A stretch of 62,565 bases of DNA from Phycisphaerales bacterium. GTDB taxonomy: Bacteria > Planctomycetota > Phycisphaerae > Phycisphaerales > SM1A02. The notes beneath the pieces are model-generated. The model worked only from the letters and a program-made list of their open reading frames with translations, had not been told where the DNA came from and did no database searches. The stretch lies in the NCBI GenBank assembly GCA_014238785.1, contig JABAAL010000036.1, positions 1 to 62,565 of the forward strand, given 5' to 3'. Position 1 is the first letter of the stretch, and every line of letters begins with the position of its first letter. Of this stretch, positions 16,483 through 26,052 are shown piece by piece. The translations under genes and the position numbers were made by a program.

Positions 16483-18681
16483 ATGCTATTTATTCAAACA
16501 ATTATTGTCACCACCGCCGTTTTTTTAAACCCAAACGTCTACGACGGCATTTCCATCGTGAACGTTCAAATTGAAAACCCCACACAACTACTACTACTTC
16601 GAGAAGGCGGAGCGAGATCATTAACGTGTTTTGATCAAGCCGGAGAAACACCCATGCTGCTCGATGAAGCGTCAATCAAACAGATCAAAAAGCTTGGAAT
16701 CAAATTTAATATTATTGAAACAAACATTGATGAACGAATAAGGCGCTTTGATCAATTGCGAGAAGAAGCAAGAAACAATAGGCTCGGTGGTTGGTATAGC
16801 GATTATAAAACATGGGGTGAAGTGAATATAAAACTTCAAGCGCTCGAAGACGGCGCGCCCGACATAGCAACAACATTTATTGTTGGTCAAACACACGAGG
16901 GACGAGACATTCACGGTATTCGCATTTCGGCGCCCGGTAACACCGAGGGAAGAAAGCAGGTATTGTTCAATGGTTGCCAGCATGCGCGAGAGTGGGTTGC
17001 GGTTATGGTTCCCACTTACGCTGCAGAACACCTTGTAGAGGGTTGGTCAAACGACCCCGAAGTTCAGACATATTTAGAAACAACCGAAGTAATTATTGTT
17101 CCAATTGTAAACCCTGACGGATACGAATTTACATACGCACCTGGTGGCGACCGGTACTGGCGAAAAAACAGACGCAACAACAGCGGGTCATGTGAGGGCG
17201 TTGACTTAAACAGAAACTGGGATTACGACTGGAACGGCGGCGACAGCACAAGCACAAGCACCTGTAGCGATATTTATGTTGGGCCAAATGTGTTTTCGGA
17301 ACCCGAAACCCAAGCAATGCGTGATCTAATTAACACGTTGCCAAACTTAGTTTCCCATGTTGATTTTCATAGTTATTCCCAGTTAATTTTGGAACCATGG
17401 GCAAGTTCAAACAACCCTCCACCAAGAGTAAATATTGTAAAAGCACTTTCTAGTTCAATGAGCGAAGCAATCGCAGGGGTTCACGGTGAGACGTATGTTG
17501 CCGGCACTGGTGGCGACTTGCTTTATTTAGCAGATGGTGTTTTTCCCGACTGGACAACCAACGGTGGCTCGCTTTCCTACACCATAGAATTACGACCAAC
17601 AGGCTCACCTGGATTTGAGTTGCCACCAGGCGAAATAATTCCAACATGTGAAGAAAGTTATGCTGCGGTTAAGGCGATGTTGCAATTTGTAAACCAACCA
17701 CTCACTTTTTCGTTTCCCAACGGTGTTCCCCAGTTTGCAGACCAGGGATCCGTAGTTGAATTTCCAATGCACATAGAATCAATATTTGATGAACCGATTG
17801 ACACAAACACAACAACCCTTCACGTGCGATTTGGAAATAACGGGACGTTTGCAACTCGACACATTTCACAAAACCTCGACGACAGTTTTACGGTTGAGTT
17901 ACCGACGTCTTTTTGTGACTTAGAAGGAGAATACTGGTTTAGCGTTGCAACGCAAGATGGCCTTACTGTTAGATATCCGGCAGGCGAAGAGGTATTGCGT
18001 GTAAGCATTGCAACTACAGCTCGCCAGTGGAACATGGATCAAAACCCAAACTGGACCATGGAAGGGCAGTGGGGTTGGGGGGCGCCAACTGGCGGAGGTG
18101 GTTCGTATGGAAATCCAGATCCAACCAGCGGCGCAACGGGAAACAACGTGCTTGGGTATAACCTAAATGGCGATTACCAAAACAATCTTTCAGAAACATA
18201 TCTCACAACAGAAACAGTAGATCTTTCTGATCGAACGAACACCCAGTTGCAGTTCAAACGATATTTAAACGTCGAGCAACCCGTGTACGACCACGCTTCG
18301 GTAAGTGTTCGCGCCGGCAACGGCTCTTGGTCAACTGTTTGGTCAAATCAATCCACAATCGAGGACGACCAATGGCAAACGGTTGCGTATGACATTTCTT
18401 CCGTGGCAGATGCTCAGCCTGAGGTGCAAATTCGGTGGACAATGGGAACAACAGATAGCGCCTGGACATATTCTGGGTGGAACATTGATGATATAGAAAT
18501 CCTGTCTTCGGGAGGCGCTGGTGTTGTTGGCGACATTAATTGTGATGGGGTTATTAACGTGACGGACATCTTATTAGTTGTAGGCGGCTGGGGACCATGT
18601 AACAATCATTGTGCCCAGGACGTTATCCCAGACGGAACAATTAATGTTTTAGACCTTTTGCATGTAATAGGAAACTGGTAA
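16483..18681 (+). CDS. Secreted M14 zinc carboxypeptidase with dockerin-like C-terminus
   Basis: 732 residues. A signal peptide (about 1-22) is followed by an M14 catalytic domain with zinc ligands in QHAREW (His167, Glu170) and SHVDFHS (His292), substrate-carboxylate site DLNRNW (Asn243, Arg244) and catalytic Glu369 in YTIELRP. The set is complete, so the enzyme should be active. A beta-sandwich linker region and a MAM-like or immune-inhibitor-A-like domain (about 510-680) come next. The last about 48 residues hold two EF-hand-like Ca loops (DINCDGVINVTDILL and DVIPDGTINVLDLLH), as in the planctomycete 'GC-type dockerin'. The ATG at 16483 has a GGAG 6 bases upstream and is preferred over in-frame starts at 16159 and 16471. 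Confidence 0.93.
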   Translation: MLFIQTIIVTTAVFLNPNVYDGISIVNVQIENPTQLLLLREGGARSLTCFDQAGETPMLLDEASIKQIKKLGIKFNIIETNIDERIRRFDQLREEARNNRLGGWYSDYKTWGEVNIKLQALEDGAPDIATTFIVGQTHEGRDIHGIRISAPGNTEGRKQVLFNGCQHAREWVAVMVPTYAAEHLVEGWSNDPEVQTYLETTEVIIVPIVNPDGYEFTYAPGGDRYWRKNRRNNSGSCEGVDLNRNWDYDWNGGDSTSTSTCSDIYVGPNVFSEPETQAMRDLINTLPNLVSHVDFHSYSQLILEPWASSNNPPPRVNIVKALSSSMSEAIAGVHGETYVAGTGGDLLYLADGVFPDWTTNGGSLSYTIELRPTGSPGFELPPGEIIPTCEESYAAVKAMLQFVNQPLTFSFPNGVPQFADQGSVVEFPMHIESIFDEPIDTNTTTLHVRFGNNGTFATRHISQNLDDSFTVELPTSFCDLEGEYWFSVATQDGLTVRYPAGEEVLRVSIATTARQWNMDQNPNWTMEGQWGWGAPTGGGGSYGNPDPTSGATGNNVLGYNLNGDYQNNLSETYLTTETVDLSDRTNTQLQFKRYLNVEQPVYDHASVSVRAGNGSWSTVWSNQSTIEDDQWQTVAYDISSVADAQPEVQIRWTMGTTDSAWTYSGWNIDDIEILSSGGAGVVGDINCDGVINVTDILLVVGGWGPCNNHCAQDVIPDGTINVLDLLHVIGNW

Positions 18682-18711
18682 CCTGCCTTTTTACTCAAAC
18701 GGAGAGGCACC

Positions 18712-19818
18712 ATGCTTTTTATTACAACAGTTACATTATTTACCTGTACGCTCATACAACAAACGCCCAAAGAGTGGCACGACAAAACATTACAAAAAGT
18801 TGACCGTGAGGCAATGACAGAACTATGTTCTTTCACACCAGAACCGCTTCCAAAAAATGCGCAATGGATACTCCACGGTGAGACATCGATCCCAAACTGG
18901 GAAAATTATATTGGTAAGGTTGTTGTTGTTCAGTCTTGGTCAAGTGCGAGCGGGAATGGACGCCTTGCAATTAAAACGGCCGCAAAAGCCGTGTCTGAAT
19001 CAACAGACCCAGAAGACGTGGTATTGTTAACTATTCATATTCCACGCGGCAGCGACTTGGCAAAAAAATACATTGACAAAAAAAAGATTACACAACCGGT
19101 CTTAATAGATTCAACGGGCGTTGTTTGCAACGCGCTGGGTTTTTATAAACACGCCTCAAACATTGTTATTGATAAAAGCGGCGCTGTACAACACGTTGGC
19201 CTTGGTGCAAAGGGCTTGATTAGTGCGATTGATGACCTTCTTGCAAAGCCACATGACCCAAGCGTTACAGTAGAAACATTTACACCACCAAAGAGCGAAA
19301 CGGCGAAAGCAGCGAAACATCCTGTACACAGTAAAAACGTTGGTAAATCAAAAAATGTTCAGGGAAAAAGAGCACCAAAATTCCACGTAGGTGAGTGGGT
19401 TGCAAACGAAACAGATGTTTCAGGAAAGGTTTGCGTTGTAGAGTTTTGGGCTACTTGGTGTCCGCCTTGTCGAAAAAACATACCCCATCTCAACGAGTTA
19501 TCAAAACATTTTGGCGATAACGTAGCCTTTGTTGGTGTGACCGCTGAAAATAAAACTGTGGTCGAAGCGTTTATGAAAAAAACACCGATGGAGTACGGGG
19601 TGGCAGTGGACCCAAGGAAAAAAATGCAAACAGAGGTTAAGTGCAAAGCAATTCCACTTGCACTTGTAATAAGCTCCGACAAGGTTGTTCGGTGGCAAGG
19701 TAATCCTTCGTATTTGACCAAAGAAATTATTCAACAGGTGCTTAGTGCAGACCGCGGCGAGACCGAGACAGTGCAAATTAAGCGCGGGCGCTGGGACACT
19801 TCAGCGAACCATGGCTGA
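18712..19818 (+). CDS. Exported protein with two thioredoxin-like domains, first one without active cysteines
   Basis: 368 residues. An N-terminal hydrophobic segment (about 1-15) suggests export or anchoring. The first thioredoxin-like domain (about 55-180) has SWSSASGNGR where the WCxxC active site should be, so it cannot do disulfide chemistry. After a Lys/Ala/His-rich linker (about 190-222) comes a TlpA/ResA-like domain with WATWCPPCRK (active-site Cys at 250 and 253) and a cis-Pro loop CKAIPLALVI. It follows the carboxypeptidase gene by 30 bases and has a GGAGAGG ribosome-binding site. A role in reducing or forming disulfides of exported proteins, or in cytochrome c assembly, is plausible. 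Confidence 0.88.
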   Translation: MLFITTVTLFTCTLIQQTPKEWHDKTLQKVDREAMTELCSFTPEPLPKNAQWILHGETSIPNWENYIGKVVVVQSWSSASGNGRLAIKTAAKAVSESTDPEDVVLLTIHIPRGSDLAKKYIDKKKITQPVLIDSTGVVCNALGFYKHASNIVIDKSGAVQHVGLGAKGLISAIDDLLAKPHDPSVTVETFTPPKSETAKAAKHPVHSKNVGKSKNVQGKRAPKFHVGEWVANETDVSGKVCVVEFWATWCPPCRKNIPHLNELSKHFGDNVAFVGVTAENKTVVEAFMKKTPMEYGVAVDPRKKMQTEVKCKAIPLALVISSDKVVRWQGNPSYLTKEIIQQVLSADRGETETVQIKRGRWDTSANHG

Positions 19819-21370
19819 TCCCATAAAATCTTTAGATACCAATCCAGGCACCGCCTCCATACGCTTTGCGGTACTCGAGGTGTGGACACTTGCGTGGCCA
19901 ACAATTCTAACAATGACAAGTTTCACTGTGATGCAATTTACCGATCGCTTAATGGTTGGGCAAATTGGTAAGGTTGAAATTGCAGCGCAAGGAAACGCTG
20001 GAACATGGGCGTTTGCGGCAATTGCAACAGTGATGGGGATTGTCACAGTTGTTAACACATTTGTGAGCCAACACCTTGGAGCTGAAGAACCACAAAAAGG
20101 ATCCAAATACCCATGGAACGCTGGTTGGATGGCCCTTGTGTGTTGGATAACAATAATTGTTCCGTGTATTTTTATTGTCCCGTATATTTTTCAACTCATT
20201 AATCCAGAAATTGCGGACGAAAAACTTGTTTCGCTGGAATCAATGTACGCAATATATATGCTGGTGGGCAGTCTTTTTTTATTAGTTGGCCGTGGGTTTA
20301 CACAATATTTCTTAGGCATGCACATGCCAAAGGTAATAACCGTTTCGACAATTATTGCAAACGTTGTAAACGTTGTTGCGAATTACATTTTAATTTTTGG
20401 CGAGGATGGTGTTGATGGGTTGATTCCTGGAATACCCGGAACACCAGCCTTAGGGTTAAAAGGTGCAGCGATTGCGACAGTGATTGGAATGTTTATGGAA
20501 ACAATTATTCCATTCGCTATTTTTGTTGGACCAAAGTTTAATACAAAATATGCAACTAGAGCTGGTTGGAAGCCGTGTTTTAAAACCATAAAATCAATAT
20601 TTAAAATTGGCTGGCCCGGTTCAGTGCAATGGGGAAATGAAATTGTATGTTGGGCTTTGTTTATGACGGTGTTTGTTGGGCATTATGGAACCAACGACAT
20701 GGCGGCGGGGTGGATTGCGTTGGCATTTTTACAACTCAGCTTTATGCCAGCGGTGGGAATAAATGTCGCAATAAATTCTATTGTTGGAAAATATATTGGC
20801 GCAAAAAAACCAGACGTAGCCGTTGCAAGAGCAAGAATTGGAGTTGCAATTGCAACGGTCTATATGACAACGTGCGCTGTAATATTTGTGTTGTTTAGGC
20901 ATGAGTTTATGGAAATGTTTGTTAACAGCGATCAATATACACCAGAGGACAGGGCGGAAATTATTCACCTTGGGGCAAACATGCTCATTATTATTGCTAT
21001 TTTTCAAACCGTTGACGCGCTGGGAATTGTATATACCGGCGCACTGAGAGGTGCTGGTGACACTGTTTTTCCTGGCATTGCAACCGCAATTTACAGTTGG
21101 GTGTTTATTGTTGGTGGAGGGTGGATTGCCGTTGAATTTTTCCCGCAACTTGGGTCAATAGGACCATGGATTGCCGCATCTATCTACATAATATTGATAG
21201 GAATAACAATGGCGGTGCGCTTTGAACGTGGTGGGTGGCGGTCAATTGACCTTTTGGGTCGAGGAATCAAAGAAGAAGCGGGTCGTGCGGCACCATTAAC
21301 AATTGGCCCACCCTCCCTAGAGGCAGACTCAGCCATTGGCGACCTCATTGACCCACCAGAGCAAAATTGA
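19811..21370 (+). CDS. MATE-family multidrug/cation exporter
   Basis: A 519-residue integral membrane protein with twelve predicted helices in two related halves. The MATE hallmarks are the LAWPTILTM start of helix 1, the MQFTDRLMVGQIG segment, and the half-2 counterpart near IGWPGSVQWGNEI. It would export organic cations or other solutes by Na+ or H+ antiport. The ATG at 19811 gives an 8-base overlap with the thioredoxin gene and places the first helix normally; an earlier in-frame start at 19745 is less likely. The C-terminal tail of about 50 residues is soluble. The substrate cannot be told from sequence. Confidence 0.92.
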   Translation: MADPIKSLDTNPGTASIRFAVLEVWTLAWPTILTMTSFTVMQFTDRLMVGQIGKVEIAAQGNAGTWAFAAIATVMGIVTVVNTFVSQHLGAEEPQKGSKYPWNAGWMALVCWITIIVPCIFIVPYIFQLINPEIADEKLVSLESMYAIYMLVGSLFLLVGRGFTQYFLGMHMPKVITVSTIIANVVNVVANYILIFGEDGVDGLIPGIPGTPALGLKGAAIATVIGMFMETIIPFAIFVGPKFNTKYATRAGWKPCFKTIKSIFKIGWPGSVQWGNEIVCWALFMTVFVGHYGTNDMAAGWIALAFLQLSFMPAVGINVAINSIVGKYIGAKKPDVAVARARIGVAIATVYMTTCAVIFVLFRHEFMEMFVNSDQYTPEDRAEIIHLGANMLIIIAIFQTVDALGIVYTGALRGAGDTVFPGIATAIYSWVFIVGGGWIAVEFFPQLGSIGPWIAASIYIILIGITMAVRFERGGWRSIDLLGRGIKEEAGRAAPLTIGPPSLEADSAIGDLIDPPEQN

Positions 21371-21448
21371 AGTATGTTTTGCAATTTAGTGAAAGGTTTA
21401 GTACAATTTCCAATCACGAAAAAGTTAACCGAGACGGAGTAGAACAAA

Positions 21449-22375
21449 GTGGAACAACATAGCGGATTAGAAACAGTAATAGGTGGCGGAAACCCAGAGC
21501 AAGCAGATGTGCATTTTAATGCATCTATTGAGTTTGAAAAAAACGGTAGACGATACGAAGCGGTCGAAGAACTTCGGCAAGCAGCGTCGTGCGGCTCAAA
21601 CCCAGAACACATGTTTCGACTCGCGTACTTGTTAGATCTTGTTGGTGAAGAACAAGAAGCAATTAACATTTATGAAGAACTAACAACCAGGGGCCAGCCT
21701 CACATTAACGCATTGTTAAACCTGTCTGTGATTTACGAGGACAGGGGAAACCTAAATGCAGCAGAAAAATGCCTTCGACAAATTCTAGACACCGACCCAA
21801 CCCATAAACGGGCGCGCCTTTACATTGTTGACGTTCGTTCATCAACAGACATGTATTACGACGAAGAAATTGCTCGCGATGCGGCCAAAACCGCCGCGAT
21901 GATGAACACGCCAGTTACAGATTTTGAGTTATCGGTTCGTGCAAGAAACTGTCTCAAGAAAATGGAAATTCGTACACTCGGTGATTTGTTAAAAGTTTCA
22001 GAAAATGAGCTTTTAAGTTACAAAAACTTTGGTGAAACCTCACTTGTAGAAATCAAACATATGCTAACAGCGCGCGGACTGCGCCTTGGGCAGGCTGCTG
22101 AAAACTCACAAGTTAGCCGAGTTCACCAAGATCGCTACGATGAACTATTAAACCACGCACCAGAACAAGTGTTAAAGCAACCAGTTTCTTCGCTTAACCT
22201 TTCTGTTCGAGCACGAAAAGCGTTACAGATGCTAAACATTCAAACCCTTGGCGATCTTGCTATTCGCACAGAGGCTGAAATGATGGGTATTAAGAACTTT
22301 GGCTCAACAAGCCTTGTTGAAATCAACGAAGGTCTTCAGGCGTTTGGTTTAGAGCTTCGAAATCTTGATGATTAA
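21449..22375 (+). CDS. TPR protein with two RNA-polymerase-alpha C-terminal domains
   Basis: 308 residues, no signal peptide, presumably cytosolic. Residues about 20-125 form TPR-like helical repeats (ALLNLSVIYEDRGNLNAAEK is typical). Residues about 155-215 and 245-305 are two copies of the domain that ends the RNA polymerase alpha subunit, recognisable by LSVRARNCLKKMEIRTLGDLL and KNFGETSLVEIK. In E. coli numbering the DNA-contact residue Arg265 is kept in both copies (R164, R254) and Asn268 in the first (N167) but not the second (K257). There is no polymerase-assembly domain, so it is not RpoA. The GTG at 21449 has a CGGAG site 9 bases upstream. It could bind DNA upstream elements or compete with alpha; the function is unknown. 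Confidence 0.9.
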   Translation: MEQHSGLETVIGGGNPEQADVHFNASIEFEKNGRRYEAVEELRQAASCGSNPEHMFRLAYLLDLVGEEQEAINIYEELTTRGQPHINALLNLSVIYEDRGNLNAAEKCLRQILDTDPTHKRARLYIVDVRSSTDMYYDEEIARDAAKTAAMMNTPVTDFELSVRARNCLKKMEIRTLGDLLKVSENELLSYKNFGETSLVEIKHMLTARGLRLGQAAENSQVSRVHQDRYDELLNHAPEQVLKQPVSSLNLSVRARKALQMLNIQTLGDLAIRTEAEMMGIKNFGSTSLVEINEGLQAFGLELRNLDD

Positions 22376-24183
22376 TACATCGGAATAGGGCAATCAAGCA
22401 AATCTCCAATGGCGCGGATAGTTTCCGCTTCATTGGTTGTTATGTTTCCATCGTGCGTGACACAAGTTACGCAAGCCTTGAGTAATCTTTCTTTTTCTGT
22501 AAACCTTAAAAGAGATAGTTCTTGAATAGCTCTTTCTATTGAACCAACGGAACAGTGTGTTTTAATAGGCATCTCAATCTGTGCAAACCCAAGTTCAGAC
22601 ACCGATGTATTAAACGCTTGTAACGCCTCGTCCTGTGAGTTTGCACCGCAATGCGCAAGCCCACCTACGACAACACACACGCTTGGCAACATGGTGCGTA
22701 ACACACCATTTTGTTTATGTCTTTTGACACCAAAGAGATGACTTTGGAGCACAGCCACAAATACCCACTCAAACATATCCACAACCCCGTCGCTTTTTAC
22801 AAGCACAAACACAATGTCTGCAAAAGCTTGTTTTTGTGAATCACTTAATTGCCTTAGTGCGGGCGCAGCAAGGTCAATCAAGGGCAGGCGAACTCGCCCG
22901 TTTGATTTAGAAATAAGGGGTGTTGTTTTTTTAAGTTCAGCGAGCTCCTCAATAGAAAGGTTTTGCGCAAGAATCTTTTGTTGGTCTTCGTCGTTTGCAT
23001 CAATTAGAAGTGAGTACATCACAAGCCGAGACGACCAGGGGTCGCGTATAGAAGACAAAACCGTTGGATGAATTCCATCAATCGCAGATCTCGCTTTGAC
23101 TTGATAATTTTCCTGAACCGCACCCGCGGCATCGATGGAGTCTATTACGGTTGACGAAGAAAAACTAGAGATCAAACCCACGCTTGCTTCTGTCGCATCG
23201 GTTTGTGGAAGCGAAGAAACATCTATACCCTCAATTCTTGCTATTCGCTGCGCGACTGGCGGGTGACTTGCAAACATAGCCTTCATTGCTTGTGAAAAAA
23301 ACATGTGGTTACACTGGCTTGCGTCTGATGGTGTTTTTGAGATTGGTGTAATGCCACCAATTTTACGAAGCGCACCGCCGATCCCCGATGGATTTCTTGT
23401 GTATTGCACCGCAGAGGCGTCCGCCAAAAACTCACGTTGCCTTGAAACCCCAGCCTGTATCAACCGACCAAAAAAAGTGCCGACGCATCCACAGAGCGAT
23501 AAAAAAAGTCCAAGCACAATAATTGCCAAGCCAACTCCGGCTCCACCGGCGCCTTCCTTCGACCGCGAACGAGAGGATGAGTGCAACACCATTGGTCCTA
23601 TGTACCGAACCATTACCCAACCGGTGACTCCCAGTACCATGATTCCGAAAATAACACCGATAAGACGAATGTTCATACGCATGTCGCCATGTGATATATG
23701 ACTATATTCATGTGCGATGACGCCCTGAAGTTCGTCTCGGCTTAATTTTTCAATACAACCACGGGTAACACCTATAACAGCGTTACCCGGCGTCCACCCA
23801 GCGGCGAACGCGTTTATGGAATCATCTTCCATAATATAAACAGGCGGCACAGGCATTCCGCTTGCGATTGCCATTTCTTCAACAATATTTTGTACGCGCC
23901 GTTCAGATTTCGACAGTCCACCTTGTTGCAACTGTGTGCCACCCATCATCTCCGCAACCACTTGTCCGCCCCCACGAAGTTGTCTAAGTTTTACAATTGT
24001 TGCAATACCAACGATAAGCAAACACACAACGACGGTTACGATGATTGGCTCGGGTTTCCACTCCGTTGCGAAACCAACAGGAACCGCAACGATAGAAACA
24101 ATACATAACACAGCAAGCACAAACAAAAACACAATAAGTTTTGTGCGCCGCTCGGCACGGTCTTGATGTTCGTAAAAATTCAT
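22372..24183 (-). CDS. M48 membrane metalloprotease with TerB-like tail
   Basis: 603 residues. Two N-terminal helices (about 15-62) precede an M48 (HtpX/Ste24-like) domain with HEYSH at 158-162 and the third zinc ligand Glu251 in QREFLADASAVQYT; two further helices lie between. After about residue 340 the sequence leaves the HtpX family: a long soluble region ends in a helical TerB-like segment (FTEKERLLKACVTCVTHDGNITTNEAE). It probably degrades misfolded membrane proteins, with the tail as a regulatory or scaffold part. lemA lies 13 bases upstream on the same strand, a common LemA-HtpX pairing. It overlaps the convergent TPR/alpha-CTD gene by 4 bases. Confidence 0.9.
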   Translation of the reverse strand: MNFYEHQDRAERRTKLIVFLFVLAVLCIVSIVAVPVGFATEWKPEPIIVTVVVCLLIVGIATIVKLRQLRGGGQVVAEMMGGTQLQQGGLSKSERRVQNIVEEMAIASGMPVPPVYIMEDDSINAFAAGWTPGNAVIGVTRGCIEKLSRDELQGVIAHEYSHISHGDMRMNIRLIGVIFGIMVLGVTGWVMVRYIGPMVLHSSSRSRSKEGAGGAGVGLAIIVLGLFLSLCGCVGTFFGRLIQAGVSRQREFLADASAVQYTRNPSGIGGALRKIGGITPISKTPSDASQCNHMFFSQAMKAMFASHPPVAQRIARIEGIDVSSLPQTDATEASVGLISSFSSSTVIDSIDAAGAVQENYQVKARSAIDGIHPTVLSSIRDPWSSRLVMYSLLIDANDEDQQKILAQNLSIEELAELKKTTPLISKSNGRVRLPLIDLAAPALRQLSDSQKQAFADIVFVLVKSDGVVDMFEWVFVAVLQSHLFGVKRHKQNGVLRTMLPSVCVVVGGLAHCGANSQDEALQAFNTSVSELGFAQIEMPIKTHCSVGSIERAIQELSLLRFTEKERLLKACVTCVTHDGNITTNEAETIRAIGDLLDCPIPMY

Positions 24184-24196
24184 TCAGTGGGCTATA

Positions 24197-24811
24197 CTAA
24201 AAATTTACTTTTGGGACGTCTCTTGCAGCCTCATCATCAAGTTCCCAACTTTGAGCAAACTTAAATCCAAACACGCCAGCAACAATATTCGAAGGAAACA
24301 TCTCCCGTTTGTTGTTGTATCCAAGAACAGAATCATTGTAAGCCTGCCTTGAAAAGGCAACCCGATTTTCAGTCGATGTTAATTCTTCTTGAACCTGTAA
24401 CATATTTGTGTTTGCTTTTAAGTCTGGGTACTGCTCCACAACGACCATTAGTTTTCCAAGCGCACCAGTAAGAGCGCCGTCAGCACCAGCAAGGTTTTGA
24501 ATCGCGCCAGGCGCAGTTGGGTCTTTTGAGGCAGCAGAGGCCGCAGAAGCCGCTTGGTTTCTTGCGTTAATTACCGCTTCAAGGGTTTCTTTCTCATGCT
24601 TCATGTACCCCTTGGCGGTTTCAACAAGGTTTGGGATAAGGTCGTATCGCCTTTTTAACTGCACATCGATTTGCGCATAAGCGTTTTTAACACGATTTCT
24701 AAGACCGACAAGACCGTTAAATATGCCAATTACAAAAACCGCAAGAATTAATACAACCCCAACAACAATAGCGACCACAGTTCCACCAAGCAAAAGCATT
24801 TGGTATTTCAT
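24197..24811 (-). CDS. lemA: LemA family protein
   Basis: 204 residues. A single N-terminal helix is followed by the LemA coiled-helix domain: GIFNGLVGLRNRVKNAYAQI, KRRYDLIPNLVETAKGYM and the C-terminal TENRVAFSRQAYNDSVLGYN, then a FPSNIVAGVFGF end. LemA proteins are membrane-anchored helical proteins of uncertain role, often encoded next to M48 proteases as here. The ATG at 24811 is preferred over an upstream in-frame start at 24871 because an AGGAGA ribosome-binding site precedes it and the helix follows directly. It is divergent from the SpoIID-like gene with 49 bases between. Confidence 0.93.
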   Translation of the reverse strand: MKYQMLLLGGTVVAIVVGVVLILAVFVIGIFNGLVGLRNRVKNAYAQIDVQLKRRYDLIPNLVETAKGYMKHEKETLEAVINARNQAASAASAASKDPTAPGAIQNLAGADGALTGALGKLMVVVEQYPDLKANTNMLQVQEELTSTENRVAFSRQAYNDSVLGYNNKREMFPSNIVAGVFGFKFAQSWELDDEAARDVPKVNF

Positions 24812-24860
24812 AAAGAAATCTCCTTTTACGCAATGTACCACCGATACACTATAAGTATTG

Positions 24861-26039
24861 ATGGAAAACACAAAAATTCACCCCAATTCATGCACCCGCC
24901 GCAACTTTGTTGTGGCCTCGGGACTTCTTGTAGTTGGTAGCGTTGTTGGGTGTGAAAAACAAACAGCCCTTACAAAAATTAGCAAGAGTAGACCACCAGA
25001 GATCATTCGTGTTCGCATAGCTAAAAAGGTTACAAGGGTCACTATTGGGGGTTTTGATTTTGTAGGTAAAAACAATGGTGACACACCAACAACGATTGAG
25101 ATCAAACCAAAAACAACCGTAATTGTTAACGGCAAGTCAAAAATAATAACGGGAAGAATTGTGTTGCACCCAATCCCTAAAGATGCAGACGATTCATTTG
25201 ATGTAATTGCGCATGTTCCGATTGAACAATATTTACCAGGAGTAGTTGCGGGCGAACTTTTTGCGCACTGGCACTTTGATACGTTTGCAGCGCAGGCAGT
25301 TGCCGCAAGAAGTTACGCCATTGCACAGCAAATTGCTCGTAAAGAGAGGTCACATTTTGATGTGACCGACGGGCCTTCTTCACAAATGTTTTTAGGTGAT
25401 GTTACGCTTGACGTTGCACACAGGGCTGTGCAAGAAACAAATGGAACAGTTCTTCAATGGAACAACGAAATTATTCCCGCGTATTACAGCGCCTGTTGTG
25501 GTGGACTTGCCGCGAGCGCTACTGACGCAATAAGTGGTGCCAAACAACACGAAATCCCACCGTTGTGTGGTCACAGCGGAAAAGACTTTTGTACAAATGT
25601 TGACACACATGCGTGGACAGCTAATCGCTCTGCAAGAGTTTTGCGGAAAAGACTGAACGCCTGTGCTAAAACATTAAACCTCCCCGAACTTGCGAACATC
25701 CGTTCAATTCGATCTATTGAGCCCGTTTCCACGAATATACACGGCAGACCAACAGAACTTGCTATTTATGGCCGCGGTTCCGAATCTTGTGTCGTGCGTA
25801 CAAAAGATTTTATTCGTGCGGTAAACGCACCAGTCAAGCACTTGCCACTCATTTCCGAACGTGCTCGGTCTTCGTTCCTTATTGGCCAGAAGCACGGTTC
25901 CACTCTTCAAATAGACGGGCATGGCATGGGGCACGGTGTGGGGCTTTGTCAATATGGCGCACAGGCACTTGCCGGCAAGGGAGAATCTTGGCAAAATATT
26001 ATCTCTTGGTATTATCCACAAGTAACAATTTGCACGTAA
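24861..26039 (+). CDS. SpoIID/LytB-domain lipoprotein with Tat-type signal
   Basis: 392 residues. The N-terminus has TRRNF followed by a hydrophobic stretch ending SVVGC (Cys31), so it reads as a Tat-exported lipoprotein. The SpoIID/LytB domain shows VPIEQYLPGVVAGEL, HFDTFAAQAVAARSYA and the C-terminal DGHGMGHGVGLCQYGAQALA motif. SpoIID is a peptidoglycan lytic transglycosylase in endospore formers; in Gram-negatives the domain is taken to act on cell-wall glycan, so wall remodelling is the likely role. An in-frame TTG lies one codon upstream; the ATG is preferred. Confidence 0.9.
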   Translation: MENTKIHPNSCTRRNFVVASGLLVVGSVVGCEKQTALTKISKSRPPEIIRVRIAKKVTRVTIGGFDFVGKNNGDTPTTIEIKPKTTVIVNGKSKIITGRIVLHPIPKDADDSFDVIAHVPIEQYLPGVVAGELFAHWHFDTFAAQAVAARSYAIAQQIARKERSHFDVTDGPSSQMFLGDVTLDVAHRAVQETNGTVLQWNNEIIPAYYSACCGGLAASATDAISGAKQHEIPPLCGHSGKDFCTNVDTHAWTANRSARVLRKRLNACAKTLNLPELANIRSIRSIEPVSTNIHGRPTELAIYGRGSESCVVRTKDFIRAVNAPVKHLPLISERARSSFLIGQKHGSTLQIDGHGMGHGVGLCQYGAQALAGKGESWQNIISWYYPQVTICT

Positions 26040-26052
26040 AAAAATAATATAC

